A stretch of 64,000 bases of DNA, taken from positions 164,527-228,526 of the forward strand of contig CAXTVM010000002.1 of the NCBI GenBank assembly GCA_964247725.1, written 5' to 3'. Position 1 is the stretch's first letter. Every line of letters begins with the position of its first letter. Positions 36,113 to 44,528 of the stretch are shown here, one piece after another. The notes under the pieces are model-generated. The model worked only from the letters and a program-made list of their open reading frames with translations. It was not told where the DNA came from and ran no database searches. The stretch is from Lichenicola sp964247725 (lineage in GTDB: Bacteria; Pseudomonadota; Alphaproteobacteria; Acetobacterales; Acetobacteraceae). The position numbers and the translations under genes are program-made.

Positions 36113-36967
36113 TCAAGATACCCAGCTCACCACCGCGGCACCGACCTCGCGTAGCGCCGCCTCTTGCGGCTCCAGCTCTAGGCCCGGCGCATCGTAGTAG
36201 GCGGCCATCACCAGCGGCGCCCGGCCGGGCGGCCAGGTCACGGCATAGTCGTTGCACACCCCGTCCGCCGTGCCGGTGCGGTCGCACGCGATCCAGCCGG
36301 ACGGGAACGCTGCGCGCAGCCGGGCCCGGCCGGACACGTTCGCCGCCATCCAGCGCCTCAGCAGCGTGCGGGACGCCGGTGTCAGCGCCGGTCCGAGCAC
36401 GATCGTGCGCGCCAGCCCGGCGATGGCGCGCGGCGTGGTGCAGTCGGTGGCCAGCGAGCTCGTGACCGGCTCGTAGCTGTCACACCGGGTCACCGGGTCC
36501 CCGAGGCTGCGCGCATAGGCGGTCAACGCGGCCGGCCCGCCGACGCACGCCAGCAGCAGGTTCGCCGCCGCGTTGTTGCTCCGCTCCAGGATCGCTTGGC
36601 ACAGCCCGCCCACCGTCATCCTGCCGTCTGCCATGTGGGCGGCCGTCACCGGCGACGCCGGCAGCAGGTCCTTCGCGCCGTAGGGCACCTCCCGCCCCAA
36701 CCCGTCGCCGCCGGCGTCGACCCGAGACAGCACCAGGGCCGCCAGGATGCCCTTGAACGTGCTCTGCATCGGAAACCGCTCGTCGGCGCGATGCGCGAGC
36801 GTCCGCCCGGTGCCGGTGTCGAACGCCAACACCCCCAGGCGCCCGCCCCGCCGCCGCTCGATCGCGGCGACGGCATCCTCCGCGACCGCGTCCGCCGGCG
36901 CGGCGTCGGATGCGAGAGCTGCCGACACGCCGGTCACGAACGCGCGGCGGGAAAGGGCAGGGGTCAC
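36113..36967 (-). CDS. Class A beta-lactamase
   Basis: A serine beta-lactamase of about 284 residues. A Tat-type signal SRRAFVTGVSAALAS starts the protein from GTG 36967. Active-site motifs are STFK (Ser69/Lys72 in this numbering), SNN (130-132, instead of SDN), the omega-loop YEP with Glu166 and RTG (230-232) in place of KTG. RTG is known from carbenicillinases of the CARB/PSE group. The position corresponding to Asn170 is Ser, as in carbapenem-active GES variants. It should hydrolyse penicillins; a wider spectrum is speculative. No AmpR/LysR regulator is adjacent. It lies beside an IS relic and the foreign island. Confidence 0.9.
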   Translation of the reverse strand: MTPALSRRAFVTGVSAALASDAAPADAVAEDAVAAIERRRGGRLGVLAFDTGTGRTLAHRADERFPMQSTFKGILAALVLSRVDAGGDGLGREVPYGAKDLLPASPVTAAHMADGRMTVGGLCQAILERSNNAAANLLLACVGGPAALTAYARSLGDPVTRCDSYEPVTSSLATDCTTPRAIAGLARTIVLGPALTPASRTLLRRWMAANVSGRARLRAAFPSGWIACDRTGTADGVCNDYAVTWPPGRAPLVMAAYYDAPGLELEPQEAALREVGAAVVSWVS

Positions 36968-37049
36968 GTGCAGAACCACCTCACGTGCGCATCGGCATCG
37001 GCTGGCAGCGATGCGGTCGGGACGATGCACATGGTTTTGAGCGGCCTCT

Positions 37050-39152
37050 TCAGTGCGGCTCGAGGCTGACCGCGAACGACAGGGTGCGGGAGTCCGAGTT
37101 TTTCCAGGCGATCCTCGGCGCGAACGTCGTGCCGGGAATGATCCGGTAGCGGCCATCGGCCGCCAGCGGGATGTCGAGCTTGCCGCCGGCGCCGATCCGG
37201 TAGGCGATGTCGGGCCCGCGCTCGGGCCGCACCGTGACGGTGGTGGCCGGCATCGGCAGCCCGACGCCGCTCACATGCAGCACGGCGCTCCGGCCGTGCG
37301 TGGCGACCAGCGCCGAGCGCCCCATCCAGGACCAGGCGCCGAACGCGGGCCAGATGTCGCCGGACAGGGCGGCGTAGCGCAGCGTCGCCGCCGGCGGCAC
37401 GCAGAACAGGGTGACGCCGCCCCCGTCCTGCTCCGGCCAGCCGAGGGCTCGCAGCGCCGCCAGCAGCGCCGGCGTCGTGCCGGGGCCGGCCACCACCGCG
37501 CCGGCGCCCGCCCGTGCCAGGTAGGCCACGACGTCGTTGCCGAACGAGGCCCCAGGCACGCCGTCGGCCAGCTGCCAGACCACCGCGAGGCGCCGGTCGG
37601 GTGCCGGCAAGAAGCTGAGCGCGCCGCCGGTCTGCCGGAACCCCATCCCGGACTGCCACTGCCACAGCATCGCCGGCGTGGGGCCCCGCATTCCCGCCAG
37701 ATAGGGCAGCACCAGCACGGTCGCGTCGGCGCCGAGCGAGGCGTGCACCCGCTCCGGCTGGAAGAAGGGCAGCAGCGGCATCGGACGCCATCGCACGGCC
37801 GACGGGGCCGGCATCACCGCCAGCACGGCCACGGCCAGGGCGGCGAGCCGCTGCCGGCGGCCGCGCCGGGTCGTGGCCCCCGCCTGCCAGAGCCCGGCGG
37901 CGACCGCGGCCGCCAGCGCCACGTAGAGCGAGAACCGCGCCGGCATCGCCGCCTTCAGCAGCGGCAGGTGCAGCGCCGGCCACCACGGCAGCGGCAGCCG
38001 GCTGTCCCAGCGTCCGACATGCAGCGACGGGCCGAGGCTGGCCAGCGCCAGCGCCGCGGTCAGCGCCAGCAGCGCCGGCACCGCGCGATGGCGCCCGCGC
38101 TCGCGGGCGAGCAGCCCCAGGAGCAGCAGCAGCGGCAGGCCGAGATAGCCGCCCTGTTCCGACGCGTTGCCGCTGAAGGAGGCCGAGACCGGCGACAGCA
38201 GCCGGCCGCCGAGCCAGGTCAGGCGGGTCGGCACCACCAGGTTGAGCAGGTTGGTGGAGTAGAGCCAGGGCGGGTTGACGAAGCCGTCGATGCGCGAGGC
38301 CCCCGCCGCCATGGCGGCCAGCCACGGCGAGGCGACCGCCGCCGTCACCGCCAGCGCCGCCAGCCCGTCGCGGCCGAGCCGCAGCAGGGCAGGGCGGTCC
38401 GGCGGCCGCGCCAGCGCCACGAACAGCAGCCACGCCCCGGCGCCGAACGAGCACAGCGTGGCGAACACCTCCACCGACAGCCCGAACTCGGCCAGCAGCA
38501 CCAGCACCAGCCCGCCGATGAACCGCGGCGCGTCGAGGCTGCCCCGGGCGCGCGCCACCGCCAGCAGGCAGGCCAGCGGCACCGGCATCGTGAGGTCGAG
38601 GTTGAGGTGGCCCTGCAGCTGCCCGGCCTCGTACGGCGAGAACCCGAACAGCAGGCCGCCGAGCAGGCTCGCCCCCGCTCCGCCGCCGCAGCGCCGCACC
38701 AGCAGGCAGGCGCAGAACCCGTCGAGGCCCGGCGCCAGCGCGGTCAGCAGGTTGAACGACACGTTGGCGCCGAGGCCGAGCGTCACCGGCAGCGCCAGCA
38801 GCGCCGCGGTCGGCACCGCCGTCGCCCAGGTCAGGTTGTAGCCGCCGGGAGCATACACGAAGCCGCTGCGCAGCGCGTCATGCCCGTGCAGGATCGCCCA
38901 CGGCCACCAGTTCAGGAACCACACGAAGCTCCAGGCGTCGCCGCCGCCGGCGGAGGTCAGCAGGCCGTGCGTCCAGTCGGCGCCACGGCCGCAGAACAGC
39001 AGCGACAGGGGGAGATAGCCGGCGAGGAGGAGCGGAAGGCGACCGTGGCCGCTCCATGCGGCCGGCAACTGCGGCGCCGGCGTCGTGCCGCCTATTCGTA
39101 GATCCCCCGCCTCGGCCGCTTCACCTTGACCGGCCGATGCTTCGGACCCCAC
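37050..39152 (-). CDS. Large multi-pass membrane protein, GT-C glycosyltransferase-like
   Basis: A protein of about 700 residues with some ten to twelve hydrophobic segments in the first 450 residues and a soluble C-terminal part of about 230. Early features are GGGDAWSFVWFLNWWPWAI (an Asp-Trp in the first outer loop, as in GT-C enzymes) and FVYAPGGYNLTWAT. The overall pattern resembles lipid-linked-sugar transferases or YfhO/DUF-type membrane proteins. No certain family is assigned. The start at 39152 overlaps the small gene downstream of 39250 by 61 bp, so the true start may be further in. Confidence 0.7.
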   Translation of the reverse strand: MGSEASAGQGEAAEAGDLRIGGTTPAPQLPAAWSGHGRLPLLLAGYLPLSLLFCGRGADWTHGLLTSAGGGDAWSFVWFLNWWPWAILHGHDALRSGFVYAPGGYNLTWATAVPTAALLALPVTLGLGANVSFNLLTALAPGLDGFCACLLVRRCGGGAGASLLGGLLFGFSPYEAGQLQGHLNLDLTMPVPLACLLAVARARGSLDAPRFIGGLVLVLLAEFGLSVEVFATLCSFGAGAWLLFVALARPPDRPALLRLGRDGLAALAVTAAVASPWLAAMAAGASRIDGFVNPPWLYSTNLLNLVVPTRLTWLGGRLLSPVSASFSGNASEQGGYLGLPLLLLLGLLARERGRHRAVPALLALTAALALASLGPSLHVGRWDSRLPLPWWPALHLPLLKAAMPARFSLYVALAAAVAAGLWQAGATTRRGRRQRLAALAVAVLAVMPAPSAVRWRPMPLLPFFQPERVHASLGADATVLVLPYLAGMRGPTPAMLWQWQSGMGFRQTGGALSFLPAPDRRLAVVWQLADGVPGASFGNDVVAYLARAGAGAVVAGPGTTPALLAALRALGWPEQDGGGVTLFCVPPAATLRYAALSGDIWPAFGAWSWMGRSALVATHGRSAVLHVSGVGLPMPATTVTVRPERGPDIAYRIGAGGKLDIPLAADGRYRIIPGTTFAPRIAWKNSDSRTLSFAVSLEPH

Positions 39153-39250
39153 CGGTTGTCGAACCAGGCGTAGATCTCATCCCAGAAATAGATCGCGACG
39201 TAGCCGACCCAGAAGATCGCCGTCAGGACGATCAGCAACGCGATCAGCAT
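39092..39250 (-). CDS. Small single-pass membrane protein (52 aa)
   Basis: MLIALLIVLTAIFWVGYVAI begins a peptide with one membrane helix, then an aromatic segment FWDEIYAWFDNRWG and a basic tail KHRPVKVKRPRRG. GAGGGGAAG precedes ATG 39250 by 3 bases or more, a good ribosome site. Composition (helix plus basic tail) is not what random GC-rich DNA gives. Function unknown. It overlaps the start region of the large membrane protein, possibly as its small partner. Confidence 0.6.
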   Translation of the reverse strand: MLIALLIVLTAIFWVGYVAIYFWDEIYAWFDNRWGPKHRPVKVKRPRRGIYE

Positions 39251-39504
39251 CCGCTTCCCCTCGTTCGTGCCCGCCGGTGCCATACCACGGTTGGACCGTC
39301 CGTCGCTCGCCAAACCGCCCGGCCCGGCCCCGACGGTCGCCGAGTTGATGCCGGCGGTGCCGGCCCGCCCTTGATGCCCGCCCCGCGGCAGGGCAGGAAG
39401 GGCGCTCCACGACCTCAGAAGTCCCCTGACCGCCCCATGCCCTCGACACCTTCCAGGCCAGATCACGCTTGCCGACGCGTCCGCGCACGCCGCGTGACCC
39501 GGCC

Positions 39505-40212
39505 ATGAGCGGACCCGGCAACCTCTACGAGCCGCCCGGCGCGGTGCTGCCGTCGCCGGGCCTGGCCGCCCCGGTGCCGCGCTCGGCCCTCGACGCCGAG
39601 GCGGTCAAGGCCGCCTACGAGCGCTGGGCCGGCATCTATGACGGCGTGTTCGGCGGCGTGTCCGCCCATGGCCGCCGGCGCGCCGTGGCCTCGGTCAACC
39701 GCCTGCCCGGCAGCGCGGTTCTGGAGGTGGGCGTCGGCACCGGACTGGCTTTGCCGCACTACGCGCCGACCAAGCGCATCACCGGCATCGACCTGTCCGC
39801 CGCCATGCTGAGCCGCGCCCGCCAGCGCGTCGCGGCGGCGGCGATGCCGCACGTCGAGGCACTGCTGGAGATGGACGCCGAGGAGACCGCGTTCGAGGAC
39901 GGCCGCTTCGACATCGCCGTCGCCATGTTCGTCGCCTCCGTGGTGCCGCATCCGCGCCGCCTGCTGGCCGAGCTCAAGCGCGTGGTCCGGCCGGGCGGCC
40001 ACATCCTGTTCGTCAACCACTTCCTAGCCACCGGCGGTGCGCGGCTGCTGGTCGAGCGCGGCATGGCCCGCGCGTCCCGCTCGCTCGGCTGGCACCCGGA
40101 CTTCGCCATCGAGTCGCTGCTGCCCGACGCCGACCTGCGCGCCGCGACGCTGCAGCCGGTGCCGCCATTGGGCCTGTTCACGCTGGTCACGCTGACGAAC
40201 GAGCCGCATTGA
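39505..40212 (+). CDS. pmtA: Phosphatidylethanolamine N-methyltransferase-like SAM methyltransferase
   Basis: This 235-residue class I methyltransferase has YERWAGIYDGVFGGV, motif I VLEVGVGTGLALPHY, the acidic RITGIDLSAAMLSRARQRV and a C-terminal part with VRPGGHILFVNHF. The combination follows the Rhodobacter-type PmtA, which methylates phosphatidylethanolamine stepwise to phosphatidylcholine. No membrane segment. Other small-molecule methyltransferases of this group are possible, so the symbol is probable and not certain. It is followed by the COX1-like gene 72 bp later. Confidence 0.78.
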   Translation: MSGPGNLYEPPGAVLPSPGLAAPVPRSALDAEAVKAAYERWAGIYDGVFGGVSAHGRRRAVASVNRLPGSAVLEVGVGTGLALPHYAPTKRITGIDLSAAMLSRARQRVAAAAMPHVEALLEMDAEETAFEDGRFDIAVAMFVASVVPHPRRLLAELKRVVRPGGHILFVNHFLATGGARLLVERGMARASRSLGWHPDFAIESLLPDADLRAATLQPVPPLGLFTLVTLTNEPH

Positions 40213-40284
40213 GCCGCAATTGATCCTCAATTGACCCTCGCCGGGGCGAAACGCCGGCGGCATCTCCCCATATCGGCTGGCGAT

Positions 40285-41607
40285 ATGCCCGAGACACCGA
40301 CCCCCATGCCGCGATCGCGGAGCCGCCCCGACCACCGCGACATCGGCACCGGCTTCATCCTGCTGGCCGTTGCCGCCGGGCTGATCGGCGGCACGCTGTC
40401 GCTGGTGCTGCGCCTGCCGCCGGCGCTGCGGGCGCACCTCGCGATCGCCGGTCCGGCCTGGCACGCGATCGCCCTGCAGCACGGGTCGATCCTGGTGTTC
40501 TTCTCGGCAATCCCGGCGCTGGTCGGCGGCTACGGCAACTGGCTGGTGCCGCCGCAGGTCGGCGCCCGCGACACCGCCTTCCCGCGCCTGGCGGCGCTGT
40601 CGCTCTGCCTCGCCGTCGCCGGCTTCGTGCTGACCCTGGGCAGCCTGCTCCTGGGCGCCCCGGGACTGTTGCTGCTGCTGTCGATCGCGGTGGCGGCGGT
40701 CGCGCTCATGCTGTGCGCCGCCAACCTGGTCGCCACCATCCTCAACCTGCGCCCCCCCGGCCTGGCCTTAAGCGCACTCGCTCCCTTCGCTTGGTCGCAG
40801 CTGGTGGCCGGACTGCTGATGGTGGCCGCCCTGCCGGTGCTGCTCGGCGCGCTGTCCGTGCCGCTGCTGCGCTGTGCTCCGGCCGCGCCGTCGCTGCAGC
40901 CTCTGTTCCGCCTGTTCGGCTACCCGGGCTTCTGCATCATGATCCTGCCCGGGATCGGCCTGGTCGGCGACATCGTCGGCCGCGCGGCCCGCCGGCATGC
41001 AGGGGCGGCGGCGGATCGCCAGCCGGGCGTGGTCGTCGCGATGGGCGTGCTGGCCATCGCCGGCTTCATGGGCTGGGCGCGGCCGATGCTGGCGGCCGGC
41101 CTGCCCGGTCTGCGCAGCTTGGATGCCGCCGGGCCCCTGCAGGCGCTGGCCGTCATCCTGCCGGTGCTGGCGGTGTGCGGGCTGTGGCTGCGGACGCTCC
41201 GGCGCGGCGCCGACATCCGCGCCCTGCTCGCCACCGCAGCCGGCCTGCACGCCGCCGGCTTCGTCGCCGTGCTGCTCGGCGGCGGCGCCGACGGGCTGCT
41301 CACCGGCGCCGCGTTCTCCCCGGCGCAGCTGCACGACGTGCTGTCGATCGCCACGCTGTTCGCGCTGTTCGCCGGCTTCTTCGACCATGTCGGCCGCATG
41401 ACCGGCCGCGCCTATCCGCCCGCGCTGGCCCGGGTGCAGTTCTGGCTGCTCGCCGCTGGCGCCGGGTCCGGCGCGTTGCCGGGGCCGACCGCCTCGGCGC
41501 TGGGTGCGGCGTTGACCAGCCTGTCTCTGCTGCTGTTCGCGCTGATCGTGCTCCTGACCTTCGTCCGGCGCATCCCGACGTCGCACCGCCAGGAGATCGG
41601 CGCATGA
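40285..41607 (+). CDS. Cytochrome c oxidase subunit I paralogue lacking CuB/heme a3 ligands
   Basis: A membrane protein of about 440 residues that aligns along COX1: QHGSILVFFSAIPALVGGYG (His66 as low-spin heme a ligand), NLVATILNLRPPGL, FAWSQLVAG, LFRLFGYPGFCIMILPG, MGWARPMLAAGL and AQLHDVLSIATLFALFAG (His350). COX1 has FGHPEVYI, WAHHM and AHFHY in those places. Here the CuB His is Tyr213, the cross-link Tyr is Cys217, the His-His pair is Arg266-Pro267 and the heme a3 His is Gln348. Only the two heme a ligands remain, so oxygen cannot be reduced. It overlaps ctaB by 4 bp (ATGA). ATG 40285 is chosen; a TTG lies upstream at 40231. Function unknown; perhaps heme handling. Confidence 0.85.
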   Translation: MPETPTPMPRSRSRPDHRDIGTGFILLAVAAGLIGGTLSLVLRLPPALRAHLAIAGPAWHAIALQHGSILVFFSAIPALVGGYGNWLVPPQVGARDTAFPRLAALSLCLAVAGFVLTLGSLLLGAPGLLLLLSIAVAAVALMLCAANLVATILNLRPPGLALSALAPFAWSQLVAGLLMVAALPVLLGALSVPLLRCAPAAPSLQPLFRLFGYPGFCIMILPGIGLVGDIVGRAARRHAGAAADRQPGVVVAMGVLAIAGFMGWARPMLAAGLPGLRSLDAAGPLQALAVILPVLAVCGLWLRTLRRGADIRALLATAAGLHAAGFVAVLLGGGADGLLTGAAFSPAQLHDVLSIATLFALFAGFFDHVGRMTGRAYPPALARVQFWLLAAGAGSGALPGPTASALGAALTSLSLLLFALIVLLTFVRRIPTSHRQEIGA

Positions 41608-42542
41608 GCGCTCACGTCGCCGAGCCCGGGGCCGTGGAGCCGGGCATCGCCGAGCTCGGCACCGACTTGCGCGACTGGATCGCGCTGCTGAAGCCGCGGG
41701 TGATGACGCTGGTGGTGTTCACCGGCGCCATCGGCCTGTTCATCGCACCCGTGCACGTGAACCCGCTGGTGGCGGCGATCGCCATCCTCAGCATCGCCAT
41801 CGCCACCGGCGGTGCCGGCGCCATCAACATGTGGTACGATCGCGACATCGACGCGCTGATGCGCCGTACCGCCGACCGTCCGGTGCCGCGGGGCCGCATC
41901 GCCCCCGGTGACGCGCTGGCCTACGGCATCGGTCTCAGCGTGTTCTCGGTGCTGCTGCTCTGGCTCGCCACCAACTTGGTGGCGGCCGCCACCCTCGCGG
42001 CCTCGATCCTGTTCTACGTGCTGGTCTACACCATGTGGCTGAAGCGCCGGACGCCGCAGAACATCGTCATCGGCGGCGCCGCCGGCGCCTTCCCGCCGAT
42101 CATCGGCTGGGCCGCCGCCACCGGCCAGATCGGCCTGCTGCCGGCGCTGCTGTTCGCGACCGTGTTCTTCTGGACGCCGCCGCACTTCTGGGCGCTGTCG
42201 CTGTACGCCTGCAAGGACTACGGCAACGCCGGCGTGCCGATGCTCCCCGTGGTCCGCGGCGCCCGCCACACGCGGCAGCAGATCCTACTCTACACCGTGC
42301 TGCTCACCCTGGTCTCGCTGGCGCCGGCGGCGCTGCGCCTGACCGGGCCGATCTACCTCGTAGCGACCGCGCTGCTCGACGCCGGGTTCCTGGTCTTCGC
42401 CTGGCGCGTGCTGCGCGACCGCCAGACCCCGGACGGCACAAGCCTCACCGACGACCGGCCGGCGCGGCAGGCTTTCCGCTTCTCGCTGCTCTACCTCGCG
42501 GTGCTGTTCGTGGCCGTGTGCGCCGACCGGCTCCTTGGCTGA
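41604..42542 (+). CDS. ctaB: Protoheme IX farnesyltransferase (heme O synthase)
   Basis: A 312-residue UbiA-family prenyltransferase that adds a farnesyl group to heme B to make heme O, precursor of heme A. Motifs are LLKPRVMTLVVFTGAIG, the first Asp-rich loop NMWYDRDIDALMRRTADRP, TPQNIVIGGAAGAFPP, the invariant FFWTPPHFWALS and YGNAGVPMLPVV. It is translationally coupled to the COX1 paralogue before it and to coxF after it, which is the normal alphaproteobacterial cox order, but ctaC, ctaG and ctaE are missing here. Confidence 0.96.
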   Translation: MSAHVAEPGAVEPGIAELGTDLRDWIALLKPRVMTLVVFTGAIGLFIAPVHVNPLVAAIAILSIAIATGGAGAINMWYDRDIDALMRRTADRPVPRGRIAPGDALAYGIGLSVFSVLLLWLATNLVAAATLAASILFYVLVYTMWLKRRTPQNIVIGGAAGAFPPIIGWAAATGQIGLLPALLFATVFFWTPPHFWALSLYACKDYGNAGVPMLPVVRGARHTRQQILLYTVLLTLVSLAPAALRLTGPIYLVATALLDAGFLVFAWRVLRDRQTPDGTSLTDDRPARQAFRFSLLYLAVLFVAVCADRLLG

Positions 42543-42684
42543 GTCTCGCCCGCGCAAGCCGTCCGGCCTGCCGCCGGCGGCCGAGCGCGCCCGCCGCCTG
42601 CGCGGCCGCAACCTGGCCATGCTGCTGGTGCTGCTGGTGCTGGCCCTGCTGCTCTACGGGCTGACCGTGGTCCGGCTCGGCTGA
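42535..42684 (+). CDS. coxF: CoxF-like small membrane protein of the cytochrome oxidase cluster
   Basis: A 49-residue peptide from TTG 42535, overlapping the ctaB stop by 8 bp. It has a basic N-terminus (AERARRLRGRN) and one membrane helix (LAMLLVLLVLALLLYGLTVV). Small proteins of this size and pattern sit between ctaB and ctaG in alphaproteobacterial cox operons (coxF). The role is thought to be in oxidase assembly but is not established. TTG is the only in-frame start giving a full protein. Confidence 0.75.
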   Translation: MAESRPRKPSGLPPAAERARRLRGRNLAMLLVLLVLALLLYGLTVVRLG

Positions 42685-42778
42685 GCCGGGCAGGGTTGGG
42701 TACCGGAGCCTGGTGATCCTGGCGACGGCGACCGTCCGTGGCGGATCGATGCCGCTCGAACTCGACCGATAGTCCGGA

Positions 42779-44050
42779 ATGGTGACCGCCACCGTGCTCG
42801 CCCCGCCCTGGACCGTCTGGGGCATCGCCGGGCTGGCGACGGCCGGCGTGATCACGCGCCCGTTCTCCTGGCCGGAATGGATCTGGGCCGTGGCGGGCGC
42901 CGCCCTGCTGGTGCTGCTCGGGCTGCTGTCGCCCTCCGAGGCCTGGTCCGGCATCACCCGGGGAACCGACGTCTACCTGTTCCTGACCGGCATGATGCTG
43001 CTCTCCGAGCTCGCCCGGCAGGAGGGTCTATTCGACTGGCTCGCCGCCCACGCCGCCGCCCACGCCAACGGTTCGGCCACGCGGCTGTTCGCGCTCGTGT
43101 TCGCGGTCGGCACGGTCGTCACCGCGTTCCTGTCCAACGACGCGACCGCCGTGGTGCTGACCCCCGCCGTGGCCGCGATGGTCAGGACGGCCGAGGTGGC
43201 GGAACCGCTGCCCTACCTCTTCATCTGCGCCTTCGTCGCCAATGCGGCCAGCTTCGTGCTGCCGATCTCGAACCCGGCCAACCTGGTGATCTACGGCAGA
43301 CACATGCCGCCGCTGCTGTACTGGCTGCCGCGATACGTGGTCCCCTCGGCGCTCTCGATCCTGGCGACCTACGCCGTGCTGCGCTGGACGCAGCGCGCCG
43401 GGCTGCGCCTGCCGGTCTCGACGGGGATCGATCGCCCGGCGCTGTCCGCCGGCGGCAGGATGGCGGCGTTCGGCATCGTAGCGACCGCCCTGGTGCTGCT
43501 GGCGTCCTCGGGGCTCGGCATCCCGCTCGGGCTGCCGACCGTCCTTGCCGGGCTGGCGACCGCGATCCTGGTACCGACGCGCTCGCGGAACGGCGTCGGC
43601 GGGATCGCCAGGACCATCTCGTGGGGCGTGCTGCCGCTTGTCGCCGGCCTGTTCGTGCTGGTGCAGGCGCTGGAGCAGGCCGGCGTCACGCAGGCGCTCG
43701 CCGACGTGGTGCAGGGCTTCGTCCGGCACTCCGCGACGCTTGCCGCGTGGGGCGTGGGCGTGGCACTCGCGGTCGGCTGCAACCTAGTCAACAACCTGCC
43801 CGCCGGCCTGGTCGCCGGCCGCGTCGTCGAGCTGGCGCACGTGCCCGAACGCGTGCGCAGCGCGGTGCTGATCGGCGTCGACCTCGGGCCGAACCTGTCG
43901 GTGACCGGTTCGCTGGCGACTATCCTGTGGCTGGCGGCACTGCGCCGCGAGGGTCACGGCGTCGGCGCCTGGGCGTTCCTGAAGCTCGGCGCCGTGGTCA
44001 TGCCGCCGGCACTCCTGCTCGCGATCGCGGGCGCGTTCGCGTTCGGCTGA
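42779..44050 (+). CDS. ArsB-like anion permease
   Basis: A 423-residue IT-superfamily transporter with about 11-12 helices and the ArsB/SLC13 hallmarks FLSNDATAVVLTPAV (first repeat), FVLPISNPANLVIYG, and LVNNLPAGLVAG with DLGPNLSVTGSLATILW in the second repeat. ArsB expels arsenite, but no arsR, arsC or acr3 lies beside it, so another anion (or arsenite with ArsA supplied elsewhere) is possible. It probably forms a unit with the two genes that follow at short spacing. Confidence 0.85.
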   Translation: MVTATVLAPPWTVWGIAGLATAGVITRPFSWPEWIWAVAGAALLVLLGLLSPSEAWSGITRGTDVYLFLTGMMLLSELARQEGLFDWLAAHAAAHANGSATRLFALVFAVGTVVTAFLSNDATAVVLTPAVAAMVRTAEVAEPLPYLFICAFVANAASFVLPISNPANLVIYGRHMPPLLYWLPRYVVPSALSILATYAVLRWTQRAGLRLPVSTGIDRPALSAGGRMAAFGIVATALVLLASSGLGIPLGLPTVLAGLATAILVPTRSRNGVGGIARTISWGVLPLVAGLFVLVQALEQAGVTQALADVVQGFVRHSATLAAWGVGVALAVGCNLVNNLPAGLVAGRVVELAHVPERVRSAVLIGVDLGPNLSVTGSLATILWLAALRREGHGVGAWAFLKLGAVVMPPALLLAIAGAFAFG

Positions 44051-44071
44051 GACCAGCGGGGAGATCACGCA

Positions 44072-44527
44072 ATGCAGAGCCTCAGCTCGGCCTGGCTCTA
44101 CCCGCTCATCCTGATTGCCGGCGCGCTGCAGGCGTGGGGGCCGCCGATGAACGGCGCGCTCCGCAGGTCGCTGGACAACCCCTGGCTGGCCAGCATCGTC
44201 TCGTTCCTGCCGATCGTGGCGCTGCTGACGGTGCTGTGGTTCTGCCTGCCGATGCCGATACCGAGCGCCAAGGGCATCGCGGCGATGCCCTGGTGGGCGC
44301 CGCTGGGCGGCCTGGTCGGCGCGCTCGCGGTGATCATGGGATTGCTGTTCGTGAACAAGGTCGGCGCCGGCCCGTTCGCCGGCCTCACCATCACCGCCAA
44401 CATCCTGATATCGCTACTGATCGACCAGTTCGGCCTGTTCGGGATGCAGCAGTACGGCCTCAATGCCGGGCGCATCCTGGGCGGCGCGCTGATGAAGGCC
44501 GGCATCGTCCTGATCGCGGCGTTCTGA
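44072..44527 (+). CDS. DMT-superfamily small transporter (YdcZ/DUF606 type)
   Basis: A 151-residue protein with four to five membrane helices and the DUF606 pattern: LIAGALQAWGPPMNGALR, the WWAPLGGLVGALAVIMGLLF region and GPFAGLTITANILISLLIDQFGLFG. The family is a half-size DMT transporter of unknown substrate. It lies 21 bp after the ArsB-like gene and directly before the MFS gene, so cotranscription is likely. Confidence 0.88.
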   Translation: MQSLSSAWLYPLILIAGALQAWGPPMNGALRRSLDNPWLASIVSFLPIVALLTVLWFCLPMPIPSAKGIAAMPWWAPLGGLVGALAVIMGLLFVNKVGAGPFAGLTITANILISLLIDQFGLFGMQQYGLNAGRILGGALMKAGIVLIAAF

Positions 44528-44528
44528 G

